From Planctomycetaceae bacterium (GTDB lineage: Bacteria > Planctomycetota > Planctomycetia > Pirellulales > Lacipirellulaceae), in the NCBI GenBank assembly GCA_002702655.1, contig PABB01000066.1:232926-296925 (forward strand): a DNA stretch of 64,000 bases, in the 5' to 3' direction. Both the position numbers and the translations under genes were made by a program. Of the stretch, positions 56,478 through 64,000 are shown piece after piece. The first letter of the stretch is position 1; every line of letters starts with the position of its first letter. The notes under the pieces were generated by a model, which was not told where the DNA came from, did no database searches, and saw nothing but the letters and a program-made list of their open reading frames with translations.

Positions 56478-56638
56478 GTCCGCCGCGCGTCGCAGCGTGC
56501 GTGGCAGTTTCTGCCGACGGCCGCCGCATCGACTTGCGAGAGGGCCAGTGGCCGACTCGTCATTCACAAAGCCGAATCAAACGTGCGGAGGCGACCAACG
56601 CGATCTTTCTGGAAGGCGAGGCTATTTTTCTTCGTCCG

Positions 56639-59600
56639 TTATCGCGGGAGTCGTGATCGGTTTGTCCCGAAGCGACCGCAGCGGCCCACGATCGTGCATT
56701 GGCCAGGGCGTCCTTGCAAAGTCGCTTCGCGGGCTCGAAGTCCAAAGACGACGAGCAGTATTGCGAAGGTCGACCACACCGTCGGCGGCTCAGGTACGCT
56801 CGCGCTGAGCGGCCGTCCTATCGAGCCGAGGCCGAAATTGGCCTGCCAGTCAGCTAAATCGCCTGCCACCGGCGGCATCGAGAGGGCGCCTTGCTGCCAA
56901 CGCAGGAAATCCGGACCTGCCACGGCGCCGTCATCGTCAAAATCGCCCGCCAGTCCGGTGGCGTAGGCCACGACGCCCTGCTGCAGCGCGCCGCCGGGCG
57001 AAGCGTAGAAGAACTCAAGATCCTGCTCCGCGCCGATCGCAAATCCGTTGCCCAGCGAGAGCGAGTCGCCGGCGCCAAGCAATGTGGAGGACGTCAGGTT
57101 TCCCTCGCTGAGCAAATGCGCGTCGGCGCCGGTCGCTTCCTCCCAGCCCATGCCGAACCCATCGTGTTCCTGATCGTCGAGGCTGATCCAACCGGGCGGG
57201 TTCAGTGCGCCCAGCGGTTCGCCGCGGCTGCGGATTTCGTAATAGTCGATGTCGATCGCCTCTGGCGTGTCGTTGACGAGGCGGAGATACCCGGTGGACG
57301 TGTTGACTTGCAGCGTGGGGACCGAGATCAGCTCGTACGACACGCCGTCGTACCAACTGCGATTGTTGACGCCGATTTGCGACGGCAGGTCATCGACATA
57401 GACCGTCAACTGGCCCGCGGCGTTGGCGGGCGCGTACCCCAAGAATCCTGCATACATGGTCCGATTGCCCTCAGTGAACAGGTCCGGCGGAGTGTCGTAG
57501 TCGAGCATGCTAGCCAGCGTCGCGTTCGCGGCGCCGACATCGCCCGCATCCCCCGGATTGGCGAAGAGTTGGAGTTCGCCAGCGGTGAAGCCGCCGCGGA
57601 TGCTCCAGTCCTCGACGCCGCCGCTGGCGTCCCAAAAGTGAACGTAGACGGCATACGCCGCATGCGGCGCCAAGCCGCTCAGGACGGTTGAGATCTCCGG
57701 GGCGTCCTCGCCGTTGCCGTCGCCTGACTGAAATACATTGCCCCTGCTAGCGAAGCCCGTCCGTTCGGTCCACAGGTTGTCATCGGCGTTGTTGTTCACG
57801 CCATTGGTGAACGCTGCGGCGGGACCCGTATTGAGGCTGCGGGAAGCGTCGACGTACGTCAGGGCTGCAGCGGCCGGGCGGATCGCCACGACCAGGCCCG
57901 CCAGCAGCACTAGCGCCGCCGCCAGAAAGCGGGTCGACCACCGGCCAACCGCGACCGCCACGGACGCGGCGACGACCGCCTGCGCGCCGGCCGCCGGCTC
58001 CGGCACGGCCGCAGTCAACGCGGCGAACGCCGCCGGGCCGTTCCATTGGATGTAGGCGCTCTTGAACAGGCGAAAGTCGGCGAAATTGTTCTGATAGTCG
58101 CCGTTCAGATCGCCCAACTCGTAAGCCTGCTGCGCCGTAAGCTCCGTCAGATCGACTTGCCACCCTTGAACGAACTTCTGGTAGTCATGCAGATCGAGTG
58201 CGCCGTCCGCATTCAAATCGAAAGGCGGAGCGTACGCGCCGACGAAATAGAGTTCCAGCCCGTTGAGCACGACGTCGCCGCTGTCGCCGATACGGGCCAG
58301 CGTCAGCGTCACGTCGTCGGCGCCGCTTGCGCCAATGAGAATGCGGGACGACGCAATTCCCACGTCGGGGTTCGCGCCCGACTCCGGAGCGAGTCGCCCC
58401 GCGGCCACGCCGTTGACTTGGATGTTGTAGTCGGCTTGTTGGACGCTGCGGTCGTGGGCGTAGACGACCAACTGGTAGTTGCCCCGCGCCAGGTTGCCGA
58501 GCGTGAGTGTGACGTCGCCAGCCGAGCGGGCAAAATCGGCGGCGACGTCGCCCAGCGGCGCCGCCACGTCGTCGCCGCCGTCGGCAAACTGGATGTCGCC
58601 TCCCAGCGTGACAGTCACCTGAGCTCCGGCGGCCGCATACGGCGAATCGAACGACTCGGATTGGCCGGTTCCCGTTGGGGCGGCGTTGCGCGTGAAGGCG
58701 TCAAAATCCGACTGCACCAATTGTCCTGTCGCGCCGAAATCGATCGCCAGTGCCAGTTCAGGCGTCGGGATGTCGGGATTGATCAGCCCGACGACGTCCA
58801 GATCGTAGCTCGTGTAGCTGAAATAGTCGCCGCGCAGCCACAGCACCGCTGAGTTGGTTTCGTCCCACTGGGGGACAACGGGGCGGATGTTGTCGCGGGT
58901 TGAGTTGAAGGTGATCGGCGACCAGGTCCAGGTGGCGCCGCCGTCGGCAGTGGTCCCCCGAAACAGCTCGTAGTGACGCTGCCCGTCGGCGCCGATCAAT
59001 TGGGCCTGCGTCGCGGGATGCACTTCCGAAGACAAGTAGACCGTGGACGGATCGTCGGGGTCGATTGAAACGAGCCCTGTGTAATCATTCTCAGCGGCGT
59101 ACAAGTATGATCCCGCGTACCCCAGCGGATGGACTTGCCATGCCCCGCCGCTCAGTTGGCCGTAAAAAAAGCGGTGGTCGCGATCGTCATTGTCAGCCCG
59201 AGCTTGAAATGCGACGACCGGCTGTCCGTTGGCATCAACGGCCGTATCGACCGTCCACATGTGCCGCATGGCGGCGCCGTCGACGACCGTCCCTGTGAGC
59301 ATCACTGGCGAAAGCGTCGCAGGAGCGACGCCGCTGGCATCCAGCACGTTGGCGTCGACGACCGCGCCGCCGGCGTTGTAGAGCTGGCCGTCCTGGACGT
59401 AGCCGTAGTAGATGCTGTTGTCGTAGTCGCGGGGGTGCCGCTCGGTCGCGATGAAATGGATCTTCGCGCCGTCGTCGAAGTACCGCACGTAGGGACGATC
59501 CCCGCCGCCGCCCTCGGTCAGCAGTTTGCCGCCATAGGACCACGTGGCGCCCAGATCTTCGGAGATCAAGACGTTCGGGTCGTAGTTCAGCGTGCGTGTG

Positions 59601-60163
59601 AAGTTGTACAGGCGCCCGGCCCCGCCGTTGTCCGCCGGCAGGTAATGCAGATTGGAGTACGTGGCGCCGGCAGCATTGGTGAACGACTGCTCGGCGCTCC
59701 ACGACGACGCGTCATGCGGGGCGGTCGAGATCCGATAGCGGCTCAACGGATCGCCGCCGTGACGGGCGTACATGGCAAGGTACCGGCCATCGGGGCGGAC
59801 CCAGATCGACGCGGAATTATGGTCGTCGTCCTCCAGGGCGGCGTGCAGCACAAACCGTTCGACGGCGCCAGTTGCCATGTTCAGCGCGGCCAGGTCGATG
59901 TCGCCGTTGCGTCCTGCCCCGCCGGCGCCCGCGGAGTCGGCCACCGAACTGACCAGGAGTTGGCCGCTGGCCGCGTCGACGACGGCGCGCTCGTCTTCGA
60001 ACCAGGACCATGCGCCGTTGTCGTTCAGCACGATCGGCTTGGCGACTACGTTGTCTGCGCCGAAGGCCGGGGCGAGGCAGGGGGCAATCGCCAGCAGCAT
60101 GCCGGCGACGATGTGCGGGCCGCTCAACATGTCGCGGGTGCGCGTCAGGGGGCGTGGGGCCAT
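56639..60163 (-). CDS. Two-part secreted protein with two PEP-CTERM signals (in-frame fusion)
   Basis: 1174 residues. Part 1: signal peptide (1-35), BNR_4-like propeller (about 40-460, starting VLNDNGAWSWFEDERA), a CBM/DUF-like beta domain (about 465-640), two dockerin-like calcium loops (FDLNADGALDLHDYQKF and GDLNGDYQNNFADF), then VPEP at residue 720 with a hydrophobic helix and Arg: a complete PEP-CTERM end. No stop follows; instead a second signal-like helix (about 742-765, ending RPAAAA) begins Part 2, a beta-rich secreted domain, another calcium-loop repeat (GDFDDDGAVAGPDFLRW) and a final VPEP at residue 1123. It reads as two tandem genes whose stop and start were lost. Natural fusion or sequencing error at 57900-57990 are both possible. 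Confidence 0.8.
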   Translation of the reverse strand: MAPRPLTRTRDMLSGPHIVAGMLLAIAPCLAPAFGADNVVAKPIVLNDNGAWSWFEDERAVVDAASGQLLVSSVADSAGAGGAGRNGDIDLAALNMATGAVERFVLHAALEDDDHNSASIWVRPDGRYLAMYARHGGDPLSRYRISTAPHDASSWSAEQSFTNAAGATYSNLHYLPADNGGAGRLYNFTRTLNYDPNVLISEDLGATWSYGGKLLTEGGGGDRPYVRYFDDGAKIHFIATERHPRDYDNSIYYGYVQDGQLYNAGGAVVDANVLDASGVAPATLSPVMLTGTVVDGAAMRHMWTVDTAVDANGQPVVAFQARADNDDRDHRFFYGQLSGGAWQVHPLGYAGSYLYAAENDYTGLVSIDPDDPSTVYLSSEVHPATQAQLIGADGQRHYELFRGTTADGGATWTWSPITFNSTRDNIRPVVPQWDETNSAVLWLRGDYFSYTSYDLDVVGLINPDIPTPELALAIDFGATGQLVQSDFDAFTRNAAPTGTGQSESFDSPYAAAGAQVTVTLGGDIQFADGGDDVAAPLGDVAADFARSAGDVTLTLGNLARGNYQLVVYAHDRSVQQADYNIQVNGVAAGRLAPESGANPDVGIASSRILIGASGADDVTLTLARIGDSGDVVLNGLELYFVGAYAPPFDLNADGALDLHDYQKFVQGWQVDLTELTAQQAYELGDLNGDYQNNFADFRLFKSAYIQWNGPAAFAALTAAVPEPAAGAQAVVAASVAVAVGRWSTRFLAAALVLLAGLVVAIRPAAAALTYVDASRSLNTGPAAAFTNGVNNNADDNLWTERTGFASRGNVFQSGDGNGEDAPEISTVLSGLAPHAAYAVYVHFWDASGGVEDWSIRGGFTAGELQLFANPGDAGDVGAANATLASMLDYDTPPDLFTEGNRTMYAGFLGYAPANAAGQLTVYVDDLPSQIGVNNRSWYDGVSYELISVPTLQVNTSTGYLRLVNDTPEAIDIDYYEIRSRGEPLGALNPPGWISLDDQEHDGFGMGWEEATGADAHLLSEGNLTSSTLLGAGDSLSLGNGFAIGAEQDLEFFYASPGGALQQGVVAYATGLAGDFDDDGAVAGPDFLRWQQGALSMPPVAGDLADWQANFGLGSIGRPLSASVPEPPTVWSTFAILLVVFGLRAREATLQGRPGQCTIVGRCGRFGTNRSRLPR

Positions 60164-60297
60164 GGTCTTCGAGTGTCTTCAAGAGGCAGGAATCAGTGGT
60201 GGAAGAACGACAACGCGCGCAGCCACGCCCGGTCGACGGCTGGCCAACTCAGGCAGACGTGACAGAGATTCTCGCGCGCCGCGACCGCAGCATCAGG

Positions 60298-62145
60298 CTA
60301 CGCGCCGCGCGCCAGGCCCTGGACGAGCTCCGACCAGTCGACGGCGGGCGGCTTGATTTGGAGGCGCACCGCTCGATCGGTCGCCGGCGGCGGCAGGGCC
60401 CGCTGCGAGCGACGGGAAAGCTCAAAATGCGAACGAATCTCTTGTTCAGTCAGCGAACGCGGATAAACGGCCAACTCGTCCAGCTGCCCAATGAAACGTC
60501 GATAGTCTTGCCCTTCGTCAAGTTGTCCGACGATAAGTCGCCAACCGGCCGGCAACGGCGTCGTATCGTCGCCTGCCGCGGTGAGTTTCCCGTTGACGTA
60601 AAGCGCCATGGCGGCGCCGCGTTTCACGGCCACGATGTGCTGCCACTGCCGCAGATCGTAAGCTTGCTCGGAGAAAATCGAGGTCCCCAGGCTCACATCG
60701 TCGCTGGGCGGATTGCGGTGCAGGAAGCGAATGCGTCCTGGATGCTCAATCGACGTCGCCGCGGCCCGCGGCCCGCCCAGTTCGAGCAGGAAGGCGTGCG
60801 GCCGACGCTGTTCGGGGGCGGGCGGCGGGCAGACCATGCCGACCAGCGTCGCCCAATGATAGTGGCTTGGCTTGACCCACGCTTCGATCGAATAACCCTC
60901 GTCCAATACGTCGGCGACCGGCTCGTCGGTCGTCAGGAACGTGGTATACGCTCGCTCGGTCGGGGTCGATCCCAACTCGACGACCTGATTGTCGCCGTGC
61001 TTGACGAATTCGGCGGTCCCGACAACCCGACCGTGAAAGCGATCGCCCGCTGCGTTTGTGACGTGGTCAGGATTCGCCTCTTCAAAGCGCCAGTAAAGAA
61101 GCGGTTTGGCTTCGAGCACCGCTTGCACGTATTGCGGCGGGATGCGCAGACTGTCGGCGCCCATCGAACGTTGCCAGGCAAACGAGTCGCGGGAGGCCGT
61201 GCCGCGCTGCCAATGGACGCGGCCGTCGCTGGCTGCGGAAATCGTGAGCGACTGCCCCGTGCCGACGGTCACCTGCTTCGAGTCGGACTGGTCGTCGGCC
61301 CATGGGATCTTGGCGAGGGCCCGGCCCTCGAACACGTGGACCTCGACGGCCCCCCCGGCGATGGCGAGCCCAAGTTTCGTCCCCTCGGCCACCTCCACCT
61401 CGCCGTTGGGCGTCGTCAGGCGGAACGGCGAGGCGGCTCCCGCAACATCCGCGGTGAGTTTGCCGTGACTCAGGCTGGCGCCATGGTCGGCAGTGAGCAC
61501 GAGCCCGGCGGGGCCCTCGATCTCCAGCGTCGCTTGGCCCGCCGACCAGTCGATCTGCAGTTGGGCCAGTCCCTCCAGTAGCGTCAGCGCTTCGCCAACG
61601 CGCAGCGCGTAGTTGTCGTCGAAGAGCACATCCCCGGAGGAACTCCAGAGGCAAGCCGTGCGATGCACGATGCGCGCGTCGTACGCTGGCGCTTCTTCGT
61701 CCTGGAGAGCTGGCGACGCGCCGGAATTCGCCACGGGCGCATCCCGCTGGCTCCGGCCGATGTGGTATCCCCACCCGGCGGCGACGACGACGGAGGCGGC
61801 CAAGGCGGCTAGGAGCCAGCCGCTGGCGGACCGGGCATCGGACCGCCGGGCCGGCGCACCGGCGCTGACGGTCGTTTCTCGGGCGCCCGCCGCGGCCGTC
61901 GATTGCGCCGCGGCGACAATCTGCTGCAGCAGATCGCCGCGCAGTTCGCCGTCTTGCCGCGCCTTGGTGCTATGCCAGGTGAGCCACGATTCCTGAGTCA
62001 GCACGTCGACAACCACGCGCGCCAGCGCGGGGTCGTCGGTCACCATGGCGTTGGCGCGTTGCAACTCAGCGTCCGTCGCCTGGCCGTCGACGGCGGCCAT
62101 CAGGATTCGCGTGAGTTCGAATTCATTTTGACGCGACTTATTCAT
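60298..62145 (-). CDS. FecR-domain, LamG-containing anti-sigma-like membrane protein
   Basis: 615 residues. A cytoplasmic N-terminal part (1-100) with the RILMAAVDG ... ADDPALARVVVD pattern of anti-sigma regions, one membrane helix (about 108-128), a FecR-type periplasmic domain (about 160-320, with PNGEVEVAEGTKLGL and VHVFEGRALAKI) and a C-terminal LamG/concanavalin domain (about 350-580). The LamG may sense extracellular glycan. Start ATG 62145 overlaps the stop of the ECF sigma gene (ATGA), so the pair is coupled and it likely controls that sigma factor. Confidence 0.85.
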   Translation of the reverse strand: MNKSRQNEFELTRILMAAVDGQATDAELQRANAMVTDDPALARVVVDVLTQESWLTWHSTKARQDGELRGDLLQQIVAAAQSTAAAGARETTVSAGAPARRSDARSASGWLLAALAASVVVAAGWGYHIGRSQRDAPVANSGASPALQDEEAPAYDARIVHRTACLWSSSGDVLFDDNYALRVGEALTLLEGLAQLQIDWSAGQATLEIEGPAGLVLTADHGASLSHGKLTADVAGAASPFRLTTPNGEVEVAEGTKLGLAIAGGAVEVHVFEGRALAKIPWADDQSDSKQVTVGTGQSLTISAASDGRVHWQRGTASRDSFAWQRSMGADSLRIPPQYVQAVLEAKPLLYWRFEEANPDHVTNAAGDRFHGRVVGTAEFVKHGDNQVVELGSTPTERAYTTFLTTDEPVADVLDEGYSIEAWVKPSHYHWATLVGMVCPPPAPEQRRPHAFLLELGGPRAAATSIEHPGRIRFLHRNPPSDDVSLGTSIFSEQAYDLRQWQHIVAVKRGAAMALYVNGKLTAAGDDTTPLPAGWRLIVGQLDEGQDYRRFIGQLDELAVYPRSLTEQEIRSHFELSRRSQRALPPPATDRAVRLQIKPPAVDWSELVQGLARGA

Positions 62146-62672
62146 GACAGTTCCTCACGCGTCATCACCCGGCCAACGCACTCTCGCAGCGCGCCATGCA
62201 GCCGGGCCAGCGATCGGTAAACCGAGTGGACCGACGCATTCTGGCTCGCGGCGATCTCCTTCGGCCGGCGTTGCAGGTAGTACCGCTGCTGCACGAGTTC
62301 GTGTTCGCTGCGTTGGAGTTTTTCAAGGCACTCTTCCAGGGCCCGCTGCCGGTCGCCGGCTTCCTGCGACCGGCTCAGCAACTCGTCTGCCAGCAACGTC
62401 AGCACCTCGTCGCTCATCACCTGGAGGCGTTTGCGGGACCGCCGCAGGTGCAGGACCTCCAGGTAGGCGACCTTGCACGCCCAGGCGTAAAACGAGCCCT
62501 CGGGGTCGTAGCTCTCGAACTTCTTCCACAGAACCACGCACGTATCCTGAAACACCTCCTCCGCGTCCGCCGCGCAGATCACGAGGGTGGCGATGAATTC
62601 GTAGACCCGGCGGGAGTGCTGCGAGAATAGCCGCAGAAACTCGTCGTGACGATCGTGCGTGTTTGCATCCAT
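62142..62672 (-). CDS. ECF-type RNA polymerase sigma factor
   Basis: 176 residues with sigma region 2 (RVYEFIATLVICAADAEEVFQDTCVVLWKKFESYDPEGSFYAWACKVAYLE) and region 4 (AALQR-ELVQQRYYLQRRPKEIAASQNASVHSVYRSLARLHGAL) separated by a short linker. It recruits RNA polymerase to a small set of promoters, probably for surface and polysaccharide genes such as its neighbours. It is translationally coupled to the FecR-LamG gene and presumably kept inactive by it. Ribosome binding site not strong. Confidence 0.93.
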   Translation of the reverse strand: MDANTHDRHDEFLRLFSQHSRRVYEFIATLVICAADAEEVFQDTCVVLWKKFESYDPEGSFYAWACKVAYLEVLHLRRSRKRLQVMSDEVLTLLADELLSRSQEAGDRQRALEECLEKLQRSEHELVQQRYYLQRRPKEIAASQNASVHSVYRSLARLHGALRECVGRVMTREELS

Positions 62673-63424
62673 GGCAGGTCAGCCCCTTGCGGTCAGCGCC
62701 GCACCCCGCGGCGTCGACGCGACGAATTGCCGCTTGTTGGTCGGCGGACGCGTCACGATCGCCCTGCGTGCGCCGGGCCCAGCGCAATATCCCAGGCCGA
62801 AGCACGACCGTCGCGGCGGAGCGGGATCGGGGCGCTGGCGAAGCACGGGCCGTTGCGAAACCGCGGCCAAGTCCGACGCTACCTATTCTCTCTCCACAAC
62901 TGGCCCAAGATTCGCGGACAAACCGCGAGAATTCCCGCATTCCGGGGTTACGGGGCGGGCGGACCCGGGCTTTTTGGCAATTTCTCACGAATTGCTGCAA
63001 AACTCCGCGGCCTTGCGGAGAGTAAAAGCGGCGGGACGACCGCGGCGGTGCGTGCAGGCGTGTGCAACTGTCGCCGGCGCCGCGGATTCTCGCCGCGAAA
63101 CACAAGTACCGCAAGACGCCCCAGGGCGCGGGGCGACCATGCGGCGAGCCGGGCAGGGCTTGTGTTCGCGTGTGCTGACCACGACGACATTTTGGCGGGA
63201 TTCGGCGGGCTCGTCCGCTGGGCGCCAACCGGCTCCTTCTGGTGACATGCATTCTCGTGACAGGCAGAACTCGTCCTGACCGCCGCTTGGCATCGCGCGT
63301 CGGCTACTCTGGCCGCGCGGGTGCATCGTCGACGCTAACGGACCCACGGGAGCTGCGCGCACCAATCGACGTCCAGCAACGCAAGTTTCTTTTCACTCGT
63401 TTTTCATCGCAGGAGAGACAGCTA
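62673..63424. other. 0.75-kb divergent spacer upstream of the sigma factor
   Basis: No frame reads like a protein. It separates the ECF sigma gene (minus) from the secreted protein gene (plus) and should contain the promoters of both, perhaps autoregulated by the sigma factor. A short hairpin with CTCCGC / GCGGAG arms lies near 63003-63020. Confidence 0.4.
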
Positions 63425-64000
63425 ATGAAGATTTGCATGAGTTTATCACTGGCGATCGCGCTGGTAGCGGTCCTGGCCGCCGGCTCGACGCAGGCCGCGA
63501 CCGTGGCGCTGGTCGCCGAAGACGGCTTCGGCACGAGTTCGTTCAACACGGGGCTGAACTGGGCCGACGGCCTGGCGCCCAGCGCGGGCAACGATTACAT
63601 CACCAACGACTTCCGCGTCCGCACCCCCGCCGATGGGGGCAGCTACACGTTCGGCGGCGACTCGCTGACGGTGAACAACACCAACGGCTACTCGTGGGGC
63701 CTGATGTACAAGGGCACGGGCAACACGGGCGTGATCACCGTCGACAACCTGATTCTCGACGGCGGACAAATCTCGCACGCCAACGGCACGGGCGACCTGT
63801 TCCAGTTGGACGGCGCGATCACGGTCAACAGCCCGTCGGAGATTTACGCCAAGCAGGGCAACATCGACGTGTTGGCCGACGTGAGCGGCAGCGGCGACCT
63901 GGCGATCCTGGCGACCGACGACAACGGCGACGCCACGCAGCGGATCGTCACCCTGTACGGCGCCAGCACGCTCACCGGAAACATCGACGTCAGCGGCAAG
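63425..64000 (+). CDS. Secreted beta-rich surface protein, cut by window end
   Basis: At least 192 codons with no stop before the window ends. AGGAGAG just before ATG 63425 and a signal peptide (MKICMSLSLAIALVAVLAAG, cleaved near STQAAT) fix the start. The mature part (FNTGLNWADGLAPSAGNDYI, then repeats of the GNTGVITVDNLILDGGQ type) resembles the beta-helical, autotransporter-repeat-like proteins that end in PEP-CTERM in planctomycetes; the C-terminus is not in view. It lies next to the ECF/FecR pair and may be one of its targets. Confidence 0.75.
   Translation, partial: MKICMSLSLAIALVAVLAAGSTQAATVALVAEDGFGTSSFNTGLNWADGLAPSAGNDYITNDFRVRTPADGGSYTFGGDSLTVNNTNGYSWGLMYKGTGNTGVITVDNLILDGGQISHANGTGDLFQLDGAITVNSPSEIYAKQGNIDVLADVSGSGDLAILATDDNGDATQRIVTLYGASTLTGNIDVSGK

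Noticed and set aside
1-64000. CRISPR arrays, insertion sequences, rRNA and complete tRNA genes
   Set aside because: Looked for and not seen: no regularly spaced repeats, no transposase motifs, and only one tRNA-like 3' fragment.

Overview
The window comes from a GC-rich planctomycete, most likely of the Pirellulales type. The evidence is several secreted proteins ending in VPEP (PEP-CTERM) signals, dockerin-like repeats, LamG and BNR-type carbohydrate enzymes, an ECF sigma factor translationally coupled to a FecR/LamG anti-sigma-like protein, a PKD-domain remnant of the giant planctomycete adhesin type, and a cysteine-rich planctomycete-style porin. This is inference from protein content; no rRNA or complete tRNA gene was found.

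Layout. 1-7.5 kb: pdxJ, then a sugar-degradation block (BNR_4 propeller protein, LamG/Ig/GH127 arabinofuranosidase, DUF6055-like HExxH protein). 7.6-11.8 kb: a sensor kinase without a sensor domain, an SDR sugar epimerase and an NtrC-like regulator whose ATPase signatures are broken. 12.2-16.3 kb: an alginate-export-type outer membrane protein and the nrfHA ammonifying nitrite reductase, preceded by an 18-bp perfect palindrome next to a promoter-like element. 16.5-30.2 kb: a nine-gene, minus-strand nitrate assimilation operon (nrtA, nrtB, two ABC ATPases, a GAF protein, a DmsB/DmsC fusion, nasA, nirA and an FeS-flavoprotein reductase). Several parts of this operon are not textbook versions. 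30.5-33 kb: a Tat-exported TrmO-like protein, then a scar of metal-efflux gene fragments. 33-41.3 kb: membrane and envelope genes (AI-2E-type transporter, patatin, DUF389, porin, cardiolipin synthase).

42.2-54.1 kb is the most novel part: a compact, divergent, translationally coupled 11-gene cluster. It encodes a PAP2_3/AUR1-like enzyme, a fatty acid desaturase, an AurF-like diiron oxygenase, a Rieske oxygenase, an exported SnoaL-like protein, an alpha/beta hydrolase, two B12-type radical SAM enzymes, two GNAT-like acyltransferases and a GH3-type acyl-adenylating amide synthetase. I read it as an undescribed pathway for a modified lipid or acyl-amide; the product is unknown. 54.7-64 kb: a second sugar/surface block (GH2 enzyme, a protein with two PEP-CTERM signals that looks like two genes joined in frame, the FecR-LamG/ECF sigma pair, and the start of another secreted protein cut by the window end).

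How the genes work together. The nitrate operon should import nitrate (NrtABCD), reduce it to nitrite (NasA, probably fed from the quinol pool through the DmsBC-like fusion), and reduce nitrite to ammonium (NirA, fed by the FeS-flavoprotein). NrfHA next door makes ammonium from nitrite in the periplasm and converges on the operon at a shared terminator. The two ends of the window carry the exported polysaccharide machinery and its probable ECF-type control.
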